Assembly: GCA_023053575.1 (NCBI GenBank)
Contig: JAKZAP010000004.1
Span: 18,549,624-18,613,623 of the forward strand
Source: Branchinecta lynchi
Lineage: Eukaryota; Arthropoda; Branchiopoda; Anostraca; Branchinectidae
DNA: 64,000 nt
Direction of reading: 5' to 3'
Position numbers and translations under genes: made by a program. The stretch's first letter is position 1; the number at the start of each line of letters is the position of its first letter. Below the pieces are notes generated by a model. That model worked only from the letters and a program-made list of their open reading frames with translations, made no database searches and had not been told where the DNA came from. Of the stretch, positions 21,334-35,100 are shown one piece after another.

Positions 21334-22993
21334 TGTATGATCGTGTACATTTTTCTGACGTCCATGACTTCACGGATACTCCGATCCCAGAAGAGTTTCA
21401 GGAGTAACGAAAATAGAGTGAGAACATAACGTAACTGAAAAGGGCCAAGAGGGGGACTGGGAACAGAGGCACCTTTATAGACCACCGTTTCATTAGTGGC
21501 AGAGTGCAAACTGAGAAAAAATGGAAATGAATACTAGGCTGTTGGAAGTGGAACCACCATGTAAGGATACTTCCTCTCCTTGAAGATGACCTCTCACAAA
21601 CACATAAGGTAAGATCCATCTGGTTCATTAAAATATTTTACAACAGGCCTCCATCTCTAAGATTTATTTTCCCTGTCTTTTCTGACGGACGTTGGCTGAC
21701 AGCTCGAACCCAACCAAATAAATCACCACAAAGTCCAGGTCTCTGACACACGGTCAAAAGGCAGAAATGGCAAAAGACCGTTAGAAGAAAGCCACCACCA
21801 TCAGAAGGCTTCAGCCAGCCAATCAGGAGTTTGCCTTTCTGAAGGGCAAACTGGACAACGTAACCCACACCGAAAGGAAGTTCTCCCTCGAAAGATTTTC
21901 GGGCTGGATTTCGGGGAGTTTTATTCCAGCCGTTCACCAGCACACTGTTGGTACAGGAATTCAAAATGTAACTAAAGTAAGTTTATTTCAGATCCACCTT
22001 CCTCCACCACCCTCGCCGAACTCTGCTCAGCTCAACTCATCTCTTCTTATCTAACATACACTATGCCAATCAATGCCTTCTTCAACACAACCATCATTCT
22101 ACTACTAGTCCTCCTCCTTCTAACTCGCCACCTATCCATCATCTAACTTATATTTTGTACCAGCTTCAGAATATAATATCCATGTACTTGCGAATTGAGA
22201 GTTTACGATTTAAGACTTAGAAAGCGGGTAGATTGTTTACCACAGCAGCTAGGAAAGCAAGAACCAAGTATACGCCTTGCCGAACGCTACCGTCTACGCT
22301 ACCTAAACAACCCCTCAATCAGGCGGCTTCTCGCCAAGCCGCCAAGTAAGGTCGCCTTCGCGTCTACCATCTCGTGCGATACAGTCGATCGTAACCCGTA
22401 CACGCGTACCTAACTCAAAATGGGGTTGCCAAAGAAGTAAAGTACCGAAGGGAGCGCCACAACCATTATCGGTTGCTCTGAATCAATTGAGAACCTGTGG
22501 AGAACTGTCGTTGGAATAGAGCGCTACAGATCAAGTATCTCCAGTAGCATCCGGTTGAATTTCGATCTGGCATTTTGGTCAGAGTTAGAGCCCGAAGCCG
22601 TGCCGATTTTACTCTTGGAGGTGGCGCGTCAAAAAACCCTCACCGAGGCGCGCCAAAAAAAAATTCAGCGGCACGCAACCGTTTGGCGCCGTCTGGACTT
22701 TTTTAAGTAAAATGTTGGAACTTTGGGCCCATAATTTGGAGAATTTGTGTGCTTGAATTGGCTGTATTTGCAGATGGCTAGTATGAATAATGTCGGTTGG
22801 ACTGACCAGCCTAGACTGACCTAGCCTATCAACAGAATTTCAGCTATTCTGGTAGCCTACAAGGCGTCATCTCGCTGTTCCATACGAACTCTCGCTGTGA
22901 AGTCCCTGCAATTTTTGCTTGTACTAGGGACTAGGGATTAACTTCTATTCTCACGGCTTCCCACGGGTGACGATCGCTCCAGTTATCATTCCT
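21334..22993. other. Intergenic, no recognised gene
   Basis: Contains scattered short frames without family resemblance and a pyrimidine-rich stretch (22010-22145) with a 27-residue hydrophobic frame starting MPINAFF at 22061. Nothing can be assigned. Confidence 0.4.
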
Positions 22994-24010
22994 AAACAAG
23001 ACCAAAGGTTTCGATAGGATCCCAAAAATTCAATATTTGATCCAGACAATTGGGTCTTGTCTACGCCAGATCCAGTCGTCGCCAGACTCCTTGAACATTT
23101 TTGCAATTAAAATTCAGAAACAGATTAAGGTCAAAAAGCTAATCATCTGCGAAAACCAAATTCAGATATGGATTCAGCATGTTTGTGTTTACCCCTATAA
23201 GTCATATCTGTTTTGACGAAAACTTCCCGCCTTACTTCTGCGAATTTCCCGGTTTCGGCCAGATTCCAGAACTACCTGTCCGGCCAAAAAAAAGAAGCTA
23301 AAATTGAACTCAGCGTCTCGCTCAGCGTTTCTTCTTTCCCCTATATCGAACATCTGATCAACTTCAAATTAAAATTTAACTTAAAACAAATTTTCCGTCT
23401 CCAGCCGGAATCCGGGCGAACTATATGTCCGGGTACAAAATGACTGTCACACAGGGATTCAGCATCTCTTCTTACCCCTAAATCGGATATCCAATCAACT
23501 ACAAATACTTTTAACAATTTTCCGGTTTTGGCCAGATTCCCGGCGAACTACTTGCCCAGCAAGAAAATGGTTTTCACCATCATGTTCAGCATGCCTTCTC
23601 ACTCCCAAATCGAACATCCAATCAACTTCAAATAAAACTTTTACTTTCAACAAACTTTCCGGTTTTGGCCGGATTCCGGGCGAACTACTTGTCCGGCGAG
23701 AAAATGATTTCCACCATCGTGTTCAGCATGTCTTCTTACCCTATAATCGACTCTCCCAAAAATATTTTGCTTTCCCCTTAATTTAAATCCCCTCCCCCAC
23801 CCCTAAATATAGGGCTACAAAGCCCATCTACGAACTCGACCTTACTCTTGACCCAAACAATCCTCACACCAAGTTTCATGAAAATATGTCATTCCCTTCG
23901 AGAGTTATCGTGCTTACAGACGGACGGACGGACCGACAGACGGACGGACGGACGGACAACTTTTGCGATGTAATAGGTATCCCTCCACTTACGTTTTGGA
24001 ATCCCAAAAA
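22994..24010 (+). mobile_element. Second 137-bp-core Helitron-like element
   Basis: Same left flank (AACAAGACCAAAGGTTTCGA), fewer core units, a GACG-type tract (23918-23961) and the end TTTTGGAATCCCAAAA. Same orientation as the copy at 19904. Confidence 0.65.
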
Positions 24011-24059
24011 TAACCCCTTTTGGATTTTTCCTACCTCCTCTTCCCGGGGAAGAAATTCC

Positions 24060-24900
24060 AAATCCAGCTCTTGATTTTAAGGAATTTCCCGAGATTTCGG
24101 AGTCAGATACATTGCAAAAATTAAAGAAACTAAAGCAAACTAGTATTACTCCTATTGATCTACCGGTGGATCTTATAAAGACTTTCTCAGATCCATTATG
24201 TGCCCCTTTGACTCACATTTTTAATATCATAACAAAAACTGGGAAGTATCCGTCTGGATGGAAAAACAGTTTTGTTACCCCTATCCCCCAAAAAGATACC
24301 CCCAATGATTTCTCAGGTGTGCGACCTATTACGATGACGCCTATTTTCGGCCGGGTATATGAAACTTTTGTAGCTAACTGGCTAAAAGGCTATATACCGG
24401 AGCTGATTGACCCTAAACAATCTGGGAACATGCCGAGGACGTCAACCACACATTACCTGGTCAGTTTAATTGACAATATGCTCAAGCACTTGGACGACCC
24501 TGAACGTTGGCTCAACTTAATTGCGATTGACCTGAGGAAAGCGTTGGCCTGGTCTGCCATAATGTGCTTTTAAAGAAGTTAGTTTTAGATTTAAATGTTC
24601 ACCCCTTCTGCCGTTCCTTGTGAAAATAATTGCGAATTTTCTGTCGCATAGAGCCCAACAGACAAAATATAAATCAGCGTTTTCTGACTCCCTCCCAGTT
24701 TTTTGTAGTGTGCATCAGGGCAGGGGCGTTACTAGCCTTTACCTTTGTGGCGGGGACGTCCGGTTTGTGCCGATGGATTCAAAAGTGTGCCGACAAAACA
24801 TGGCTCCGAGAAAGATTGGTTCAGGGACGATGTTGTACACTGACGGTCAGATAATACCTTAGAAGTAAAATTGGTTCAGGGACAAGCCGCAGACATCTTC
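24060..24900 (+). pseudogene. LINE reverse transcriptase fragment
   Basis: The open frame 24112-24573 has the N-terminal part of a LINE RT: PLTHIFNIITKTGKYPSGWK, NDFSGVRPITMTPIFGRVYE, KQSG, then THYLVSLIDNML and NLIAIDLRKA. After a frame change it continues as VKIIANFLSHRAQQTKY. The catalytic YADD part is absent. Confidence 0.82.
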
Positions 24901-25129
24901 GTTAGATCTTCACGATCATCTACGCAGAAGAAATGCGGGTGGTATATTGCGAAGTAATCAAACTAGCGTATTCTACAGGATATAGATACATTTTTCTCAG
25001 TCTGTCACTGAAGTGTTAGACATCGTAGTACTTTGTATAGACGAGTGTAAGATAGGTTACAAGGCCTTAATCCAGTAAAGTCGGTATTACCATCTTTTAT
25101 CCCTCTAGATGGAAAATGCAGCAAGGTCA

Positions 25130-25947
25130 AGTAGATTAGTATGTGCGTTTGTCCTGCGAAAAGATAGTTTTCACCATCGTGTTAAGCATGTCTTCTTACC
25201 CCTATATCTAATCAACTTCAAATAAAACTTTTACTTTTAACAAACTTTCCGGTTTTGGCCGGATTCCGGGCGAACTACGTTTCCGATGACAAAATAGTTT
25301 TCATCCTCGTGTTCAACATGTCTTCTTACCCCATAATCGACTACCACATTATCTGTTTAAAAATATTTTATTTGCCCCTTTAATTTACCCCCCCCTCACA
25401 CCCCTAAATGTAGGGCTACATAGCCCATCTACGAACTTGACCTTACTCTTGACCCAGAGAATCCTCACACCAAGTTTCATCAAAATATCTCATTGCCTTC
25501 GAGAGTTATAGTGCGCACAGACGGACAGACGGACAACCTTTGCAGTGTCATAGGTATCCCGCCACTTACGTTTTGGGATCCCAAATAGTATTTTATTGTC
25601 CGACAAGAAAGTGATTTTCACCCTCATGATCAGCATGTCTTCTTACCCCTAAATCAAACATTTAATCAACTTCAATTGGAAGTTTTACTTTTAACAAACT
25701 TTCCAACATAACAAACATTAGCTGTTTAAAAATATTTTGTTTGTCCCTTAATTTGAACCCCCTCCCCCACCCCCAAATATAGGGCTACATGACCCATCTA
25801 CGAACTTGACCTTACTCTTGACCCAAAGAATCGTCACACCAAGTTTCATCAAAATATCTCACTCCCTTCGAGAGTTATCGTGCTGACAGACGGACAACTT
25901 TTGCGATGTCATCGATATCCCTCCACTTACGTTTTGGGATCCTAAAA
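25130..25947 (+). mobile_element. Two truncated 137-bp-core element copies
   Basis: 25149-25586 and 25587-25947 each hold a core fragment, the right flank with CAGACGGACAGACGGAC words and an end GGGATCCCAAA or GGGATCCTAAA. Left flanks are missing. Confidence 0.6.
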
Positions 25948-26580
25948 ACCGAGCAGGCATTAACCGAGATACAGGCGAGTACTCCCTACCGGAAACGTGG
26001 AACGGGGTTATTAACGGAAGAAAATTTAAGCCTCAGTCCCTTATTAACAACAAAATCGAAGTCGATCAAAATTCAGAAAAAAATGTTTCCCGCCGTCGCC
26101 CCAATCGTGCAGCAAAAACAGCAGCCTTGTCAAAAATTAAATCTCAGCACTAGTTTTTCCGTGCAGTAATTATTCAAAGTAATAGATACAGGCGAGTACT
26201 CATAATAGAAACGTAGAACGAGGTCAGTAATAAAATAATATTTAAGTTTTAAGCCCCTTATTAATAAAAAAAACGAAGATGACCAAAATGCAGAAAAAAC
26301 CTCTCCTGTCATTGCCCCAATCGTGCAGCAAAAACAGCGTCCGTGTCAAAAATTAAATCTCAGGGCTGTTTTTTTCATTATAGTGGTATTTGAAGATAAT
26401 TTACTTTAATAAGATATTTATATTTGATAGAAGCTTCAGTTATTTATGACAGGTTTGTTTCCTTCCCCGAAATTGAACAAGAGAATTGACAGCCTGACGA
26501 GGACCCTTGCCAAGAAGGGCCGAAATATCGCTGATGAAGAATTGTAGCTGACGTATCCGTTGTAAACATTTTTTTAATAG
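25948..26580 (+). mobile_element. PLE fragment: endonuclease tail, terminal repeat, hammerhead
   Basis: Begins AACCGAGCAGGCATTAACCG, coding for the end of the GIY-YIG domain region (RYRRVLPTGNVE-type frame and the tail), then the same 3' region as 5970-6815. Confidence 0.7.
26490..26533 (+). ncRNA. Hammerhead ribozyme of a PLE (CAGC/GCUG)
   Basis: Intact core CTGACGA, stem II, GAA-AUAU-C, GCUG. Confidence 0.82.
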
Positions 26581-26819
26581 TTGTTTATATTTTGTTAATT
26601 GTAGTCTATTAAGTTATTTACCATATTTATGATACGACCTCGGTATAAATAACGCAACGTTGTATATGCATGTAGATTGTTGTGCTATGAAGTTATGTTT
26701 TGACGCAAAAACAACTTATTGGCTTGTCCGTTATTTGTGTTTAGATTATGCCGAGTCGAATTGAATTGATTCGGTGTTTAGTCAATTTGGGGTACTGCTG
26801 GTGACGTTGGTTAAAAAAA

Positions 26820-27700
26820 AACAAGAGCTAGAAGCTCATACGGGGCATTCAAAAGATTAAGGCGTACTCTCGCCGTTCCCCGAGGACTCCTCGGGGAATC
26901 GAAGGGATGGCGATAATAGAGGGAGTCACTCCGCGTACAGAAAACAACGAGAGCACGGGGAATTCTTCCAAAACTGATTTTTTTTTTTTTCCAGAAAATA
27001 ATATGCAGTTGACGAAATTAGACTAAATCCACTTTATTTTTGGTTTTATTTATTCTGATTGTTTTCAGTTTATATTGCACCAACCAGACAACACCAGCAA
27101 AAGTTGATTCCCCTCCGAATCTGAAAGGGACTCCTTTTTCATGACGGTGATGATAATCGGAGCATTCCCCGTCCGTGGCCACCGTACGGGAAGTGAGTCC
27201 CCGGGACAAACAAAAACGCGGGGACTCCTCAAGTGGAGTCGTCGGGGAACGACGAGAAGAAGCTGAGAATAAGTTTTGTATGAGCTTTTTTCACAACAGG
27301 CGTATTCTAGCCGTTCCTCGAGGAATCGAAGGGAACGGCGAGAATGGAGGGAGTCAATCTGCGCAGACTCCGCGTAGGAAAATAATGAGAGCACGGGGAA
27401 TGCTTCTAAAATGAATTTTGTTTAGAAAATGAAATATACCTTTGACGAAATTAGTCCTGATCCACTTTATTTTTAGTTTTGCTTATTCTGATTCTTTTTA
27501 ACTAGCTTTACATTGCACCAACACCAGCAAAAATTGATTCCCCTCCGAATCTGAAAGGGAGTCCTTTTTTATGATGGTGATGGTAATCGGAGCATTCCAC
27601 GTCGGTGGGTACTCTCGAGATTAAGGGGACTGAGTCCCCGGTACAACAAAAAAATCGGGAACTCCTCCAGTGGAGTCCTCGGGGAATGGTGAGAACACGC
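26820..27700 (+). mobile_element. Element with two ~438-bp direct units
   Basis: Starts AACAAGAGCTAGAAGCTCAT, like the 5' ends of the family-B elements at 35808 and 49742. Two units (26861-27265 and 27299-27693) share CTCGCCGTTCCCCGAGGACT, TTGATTCCCCTCCGAATCTG and CACTTTATTTTT. Non-coding. Confidence 0.6.
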
Positions 27701-27703
27701 CTT

Positions 27704-28775
27704 TTTTGGGATCCCAAAACGTAAGTGGAGGGATACCTATGACATCGCAAAAGTTGTCCGTCTGTCCGTCTGTCAGCACGATTACTCTCGAAGGGAATAA
27801 GATATTTTGATGAAACTTGGTTTGAGAACTCTTCGAGTCAAGGGAAAGGTCGAGTTCGTAGATGGGCCCAATAGCTGCATATTTAGGGGAGGGGGAGGGG
27901 TTTCAAATTAAGGGGCGAAACAAATATTTTTTGAAAGGTAATGAGATAGTTGATTAAGGGGTAGGACAACATGCTGAACACGAATATGAAAACCATTTTC
28001 TCGCCGGACAAGTAGTTCACCCGAAATCCGGCTAAAACCGGAAAGTTTGTTAAAAGTAAAAGTTTTACCTGAAGTTGATTAGATATCCGATTTTGAGGTA
28101 CGGAGACATGCTGAATCCGAATATGAAAATGATTTTCTCGTCAGACGAGTAGATCGGCCGGAATCCGACCAAAACCGGAAATTGTGTCAAAAATAAAAGA
28201 TTAATCTGTAGTTGATTAGAGGTTCGATTTGAGGATAACGAAACATGATTAATCCGAATATGAAAATTATTTTGTCGCCGGACAACTAGATCGCCCGGAA
28301 TCCGGCCATAGCCGGAAAATCTGTTAAAAGTAAAAGTTTTATATGAATTTCGTTAGGTGTTCCGTTTACGGGTAAGAAGGAATGCTGAATTCGTATATGA
28401 CAATCATTTTATACCTGGACACATTTCACCACGAATCCTTCTGAAATCGGAAAATTTGTTAAAAGTTGAAGTTTTTTATGAAGTTGATTATGGAGATACG
28501 GATGGTATAGAGATACGCTGAATCTGTTTTTGAACTTCAATTTTTTGCAAGATAAGTAATTCGCCCGGAATCCGGCTGAAACCGGAAATTTGGCAGAAGC
28601 AAGGCAGGAACTTTCGTCAAAGTAGACATGACGCAGGCTGTGAGGGTAAACTCACGTGCTGAATCCATATTTGAATTTCGTCTTCTCCGATGATTACCAC
28701 TGGACCACTACAAGACCCGCTTTTCTGTAAATATTTAATTTTTGGGATCCCATCGAAACCTTTAGTCTTGTTGTT
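27704..28775 (-). mobile_element. 137-bp-core Helitron-like element, minus orientation
   Basis: Inverse of the copies at 19904 and 22994: starts (plus strand) TTTTTTGGGATCCCAAAACG, holds CCGTCTGTCCGTCTGTC and diverged core units, and ends GGGATCCCATCGAAACC plus TTTAGTCTTGTTG. Confidence 0.65.
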
Positions 28776-29135
28776 ATTGATGGTTAGTACTTCGTAGACT
28801 GTGCGCGACACCCATAATCCATGTGAGATGAGTGTATTGACACCAATTTTGTTTTCGACAAAGTACAACTTTTGATTTTGGCTTAAAATCTAAGTTCAGT
28901 GATATCCTAGTTCTAGGCTACCGTTCTATAGCCTACTATTGGATTGTATTTGAATAAATAGGAAGCTTTGTGGAGCTTAAGACAAAGTGTTTTCAGTGGT
29001 CACAGACTAAAATTTCATAGTCATTCTTCTGGTCGCTTCTGGCAGCTTCTGGTGGCTTCTGGTCCTAATATTCTGCTAAAATTAGCCAAGTGTCTGAGAA
29101 CTGGATCAGCACACACAATCAGCAGAAACATCATT
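28776..29135 (+). promoter_or_regulatory. Presumed 5' region of the prune gene
   Basis: Bases between the last mobile element and the start codon. In-frame upstream codons back to 28968 are open, but no family similarity precedes the Met pair, so they are probably 5' UTR. A TTTGAATAAATAGG stretch at 28948 could serve as a core promoter; weak evidence. Confidence 0.25.
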
Positions 29136-29177
29136 ATGATGGATCACCAGCTCCAAGAAGAGACTAAGAAATTCCAG
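29136..29177 (+). CDS. PRUNE1: Prune exon 1
   Basis: MMDHQLQEETKKFQ, donor GTAAGA at 29178, phase 0. Equivalent in place to the short leader before GNEACD in human PRUNE1. Assignment rests on position, phase and length. Confidence 0.6.
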
Positions 29178-32100
29178 GTAAGAATGATGATTTTCACAAG
29201 GTTAGGTTATTGCTTCTTTATCCATTATTATCCACGAACCTAGGAAAATAAAATGAACTGAAAATTAAAGATTCTCCTTCTGAAGCAGCAGTCAAGCAAG
29301 ATTTGAACCTGTGATGTTACGCCCATATGCTGATGCTCTAACGCTGCGGTTCCCAACTGTGATATGCATACCCGAGCCAGAGACCATTGCGAGGGGTACG
29401 CAAAGGTCTCAAAATTAAGTTTTTGAGTCTTCTGACTCAGTATCAGTATTGTTCTGAAGGTCAGAACCTACGCTCTTTCAGAATTTTTGGTTTGGAAAGA
29501 ATTAAATAATAATAGTACAGCCACAGGAGAGGTACCTGACCTGACCTGACCAGGTTTTTACACTACCTCGATTTTGCCCTGGAAATGTTAAAATGAAATG
29601 TACATGCTGTCCTAACTGTCAAGAGGTTTTCTGGCCATTGACTTTGGTAACTCTGGGTTCTGGCTAAAAAAAAAGCCCAGCAAACCCACCCCAGACAAAC
29701 CACAAAAAAACCTGGTACCAAAAACCACCCAGAACCCCCCCCCCCCACACATAAATAAAAAGACCAAAAGAATCTTCTAGTTCGAAATAATCCTTATACC
29801 ATGGATAGTACAAGGGATTAGCTGGGTACCCGCATTGGCTCATGTAGGTCTATAAGAGTAGGAAAACTGGACGCAACTTCATTCGCAAACTTGACTGTAC
29901 AATAATGTCTGAAGTACAGTGGTTATCCAGTAATAAGTGTAAGAATAAGCTTGTGCGTGCATAAAGGGTATGTGAATGTGAAGAAAAAAATTGCTGGCTG
30001 GATGTGTTCTTAGTTTTGAATGTGTTAAGTGCTGGCAGAACAAAGGTAAACAAGGGAGGGGAGTGTAAAGTAAAGATGAAGAATGATGGTGACAGAAAAA
30101 TTGCTGAAGTGAACAGACACGTGCATTCACCTGAAGACCTTGTCAGTGAGGTGTTAAAAGTGAAAGATCAAATCAAAACCCGTGCCATCATTGTAACGAC
30201 CCCCCCACACCACCACCAAATCCTTTCCCAATTCCTTCCCCTTCTTGGCAAGGAAACTGCTGTTATGGTGCCGTTAGTTTTTCTTGTTGTACCAGAAGTA
30301 CACTTGACTTATGGAAGTCAAGTTAAATGTTTGGATTCCTATTAAATTTAGAGGATTGGGGGGGGGGGGGGGTCTTGGTACTATAAATATTCTTTGAGCC
30401 CAAGCTGACTTTGAAACATTGTTTGAATAAAACTTGGTACTATTTTTTTTGTTTTAGCCAGGGGGGTTTCACCAGTTTTTTTTGGGCGGGGGAGGTTTGT
30501 CGGGGGGGGGGGGTCTTGCCTAGACCGGTAACTCTACCTTTTCATCAGTTTGTAGGTCAATTGAGGTAAGGTTGAAGTGATGAAGTGATCTTGTTTGAAA
30601 AGAAAAATATGTTCAGCTAGAAATATTGAAGCAATATTTATTTATTCAATATGTAAACCATTCAGTTAGCTTCAGTCTAGCATGTTTGTCATATTTGTTG
30701 GTTCCTTTTAAGCCAGATAAATTATTCTGAAGGAAAGACTTCTCTGGAAATTTGAAATCTTGTCTGAGTTTTTTCCTCAATTTTTTTTTAGCTACAAAGC
30801 AGCCTCAAGTTTCCCATTGATTGCCCATATATTTGTACACATTTATGCCTTACCGTTTATGACAATAGCCTAAACATAGTCTTTTTGACATCCTGATTCT
30901 GATATTAGTAAAAAAAATAGTAAACAGTGATTCTTCAAAAAGAGGTATGCAACGTTTTTTACCCTTGACTATGGGTACGCAGCAGGGTTGTGCGATTTGA
31001 CCTGCTTCTGAATCGCATAATTCAAGATTCACTTGTCTGCTATCAACCAATCTTTTTTTTATGTCTTCCAGGAAACTACATATTTTTATTATTTCACTAG
31101 AAAAATAAGCTCCTTACCAACCGTTTGAGCCATTAAAACTTCAAAAATATTTGGTTTTAAGAACTTCTGAAATTTTTTAAAGCTGAGCATCCATGTTTTC
31201 ATCAGTGGGCAACCGTGGATATTTCAAAGTAAATGTATTAGTGTGGCGGTAACTTTAGAGGCATTTATTTTACGTGGAGTCCTATTATGACATTAGTTTT
31301 TTCCTTAGAATAGGCTATGTATAGGTCATGTAGGCCAGTGGTTCCCAACCTGTTCCGTACCGTGTACCCCTAATCAAAGTTCGAAAATATCGCGTACCCC
31401 TTTTTCAGAACATGAAAAAGACAATAGTTATTATCATGAATGACAAGGCATACTTGGCTAGAAATATATACAAAATCAATTTTGCAATCGCTTGAGGCTG
31501 CTTTGTAGCTAAAATTTTCGTCGAATCTCGGCTCGACGTCATTAACGGTAATATTTTTTACAGTCAGCCTGTTTCTGTGTTTGGTTTTGATGTTCTCCGT
31601 GCTTTCATCAAGCTGCATCGCAAAGTTTTTCGTTATCTTATTTCACAACCTTAATGACAATATCACTTGCAGTGTCTCCGATTCTACTTGAAACAATATT
31701 GTTTGACACAGGAAAAATTTTTACAGCAGTAGGCGAGCTGTTTTAGACTCAACATCATTTCATTGACTTTCACTAGGGCTTGTGATAAGAGGCGTGATGC
31801 AAGGGTTGGCAACACCCCTCTCTGGTCGGCCAGACGGTTAAAAAGAAAAGACTCGGCGTAAAAGTAGATGTTTAGAAATAAAACGTCGATAAAAATGACT
31901 TGTCTGTCAGTAAGAATACCTTGCCTCTTAAAATACATTTTGGCTGGTGATGCCTCTGCTGGTAATATTAGGCTTTTGGCAATCAAAATTTAGTGAGGTG
32001 ACATTTTTGAGCTACAGACTGGTTCCTTCGCGTACCCCTTGCAAGGGTCTCGCGTACCTCCTCGGGTACGCGTACGCGTACCACCATTTGGGAACCACTG

Positions 32101-35100
32101 ATGTAGGCCATATACTATATAGCCTATTGGCTGAATAGCCTATGAATCATATAATGATCTTTTTGGGGGAAACACAAGTTTTGAATAGTCTTTCCAGACC
32201 CACTTTTTGAGCAGAGAACGAACAGTCGGATAACACAGCACCTGTGTAGGTAACCGACATTGTGGCCTATAAGGGCAATTTAAGCCCATAAAGACCAGCT
32301 CTGTGAAAACATTTCCCCATGCACAATGAAACAAGAAAACGCAGCAAACTCGAAAAAATATAGGCTATATAAATTTTTGTTTGTGGGCTATCGAATTAAA
32401 TATTTCATATTTTCTAAACTTATTAACATTTCTAAGAAATGCCGTAGAAAACAAGCAAATAAGAAAACTGGTTCGTCTTTTTGTGTTGAGGGTAGTTTTT
32501 GTCGGTTAAGTGTCAATCACACTAGACTACTTTTTTTGGCCTCTTGCCAATCTTTTAAATACTCGAACTTACCAAATTATTGTTGCTAAGAAATATTATT
32601 AACCAAAATCAGGAACTAAACATATTGATTTAAAAATATAGCCTAAATTAAAGAATAGTTAGAATAGAATTCAATACTGACGATTATGTATAGCGTATCT
32701 TCCCTGTAGGCCAAAGTGATGGGTTTTCTAAGTAAAAAATCTGTTAGGTTCCTGTCGCCGACGTAATGCTATGCTTGTCCTTTTTTGGGAAGCTTTCGAA
32801 CACTGAAGCCACTGACCCTAAACAACATCAGCCTTAAAAGACAAGAAGTTAGGGCTCACACAACAGATGTTGGCTGGAAGTCGTTCTCAACTATTGACCC
32901 AGCTTGCAACCGAGTTTTCTTTCACGACCAAACTAGATTGCTCTTCGTGGCAGCCATCAAGTGACTTCTTCCACCTATCGTATTCATGCACGATTGGCTT
33001 AGTCATCAGGGCAAGCCTTTGGGTCTCCCATAGTCTCTGACCCTTCCTAAAGACTAGTCGGCCCGAGGTCGGCATTGACCGTCAGAAGCAATGTCTTTCG
33101 TTGCCCCCCCCCCGTTCACTTCTTCCACCCTGGGGGGGGGGGTCACTCGCGCCATAATTCGGACAGAGCAACATCAGGTCGTCGGAGTACGGGCACGATC
33201 CATCTTAGTCCGTCTTAGGCTCTGATTTGGGGTCGACAGAAGCGGGTCGTTGTGATCTGCAAGTGTTCGCGCTTCCTCATTACCTGTGATCCTCAGGTTT
33301 CATTTTCAATTTGGATCGCAGGCATCTATGGCAGAATGCATTGAGTTCACGTGCGTCTGCGAATTTCGGCGGTGAAGCTTGGGAGCCATATAGAAGGATC
33401 GACAGGACAAGGCCCTCGTAGACTGAGGCAATATTTAGTATTTTCTGTGCGCTTTGAACCCTGCTGTTGACTTAATCAGCGAGGAGGTTTGAATCCTCGG
33501 TATAATCGAGGGAAAACCGATGGAAAGGTTTAAGGGTCCCTTCAGAAGAAACGGCGCGTGACCTCGGTGTTCGTTTTGATACTCAGCTATAGTTTGAAAA
33601 ACATGTTTCGGAAACTGTGAAAAATGCAAATTATCGTCTGCTGACTTTAAAAAGAAGTTTTACTAAGTTCAGTCTCCGAAATTTATGTTGCTATACAAAT
33701 CCCTGGTGCGCCCAATCGTTGAATACAACACTTCAGTCTGGTTTCCTTCAAATGTGACAGATGAAACCGAGTAGAAAAAGTTTAGAGAAGGGCGACCAGG
33801 TTGATCCCATACCTTCAACACCTTCCATATCCACAGCGGTTTACTCGACTTCAGCTCCCATCATTAAAGTTTGAAGGCACCATAGTGACATAATTAATAC
33901 ATTTCGGATAATTAAAGGTGCAGCTGATGTTGACCCCAGTTCATTTTTCAAGTTCAGTCACTACCCTACAACCCGCCAACACCCTTATAAACTGTACACT
34001 CCGAAACCACGTAAGAAAATTGGCCAGTGTTCATTCGTCAATAGGGTAACCGAACCGTGGAACAGTTTGCCACCAGAAGTTGTTTATTCAGGCAGTATCC
34101 AAACGTTTAAGCGTGGTATAGTCGACACCCCATTTTACTCAGTTGCTTTTGTAGTCTGAAAATTTGTTTACTTTTGTAGTGTATCAGTTTCTGTGTGTGA
34201 AGTAATCTGTTTGTACTTGAGTAAGTAATGGCTTACACAAGTATATAATAATAATAATAATAAAAAGGCTTGGGATGAATTTACAATCAACCTTTGTCAC
34301 AATTTCTTTTTTAAAAGGGAGGGGGTGGGCCATGATGGATGGAGTTGCGCTACTCTTCGGGGACCTGTTCCAGATGTCAACGATGGTGTTGTGGAGGTAA
34401 TGCAGACGGGCTATTCTAACAGATCTTCTGTGGTTGCATTATTATTGTCTGATAAGGATAGTCATAGATTTCCTTTATAGCGAGCGGGCTGAAGACTGGA
34501 TAGTTTCTCTAGAAACATCAGCAGAAATGCTGACAATTTTGTTTTCTTCTGAGGACCACCACATGTATGCGGCATACATCTTGAATGTGAAGTAATGTTG
34601 CCCATTTTATCATTATATGTTGCAACCTTCCCGTTCTTGTTTCCGTGAACCCCCACTGTAACGCACACGGCGCAGTTGTCACGGGCTCACGGCTTAGAGC
34701 AAGCAGATTTATGTGCGAAAAGCCTATGAGATGTTAAAATTGATGACCAGCTCAGGATTCAGCACAAAAAACTGACCTATGGGAGTGGGAAAAAACTTTG
34801 CGGAAACTTGTTCATTATAGGCTATTGAGCCTGTACACTATATAGCCTATATGACCTATGGTATCTTACAAGAGAAACTAATGTCGTAACTAGATTCCAC
34901 GTCAAAAACTGACCCTGAACAGATCGTCAAACCAGTATATTTAGTATAAGATTACCAATGTAGCTCATTGACGAAAAGAAATTACAGAAATCCTTAGATT
35001 TTTTCTTTAAGTTTAATAACTCATCGAATAACGATTGGCAAGGAGCTTCTCTTTATAGTACAACAAAACCAAGGTTTTGATGGAATGTTTGCAGGTGCAC

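Noticed and set aside
21638..21964. 108-codon minus-strand frame
   Set aside because: No motif, no splice context, and intergenic repeats on both sides.
22061..22144. 27-residue hydrophobic frame (MPINAFF...)
   Set aside because: Low-complexity pyrimidine-rich DNA explains it; no promoter or conservation evidence.
22195..22413. 72-codon frame with a possible helix-turn-helix look (SIRLAERYRL)
   Set aside because: Similarity is limited to a few residues and no flanking transposase or exon signals exist.
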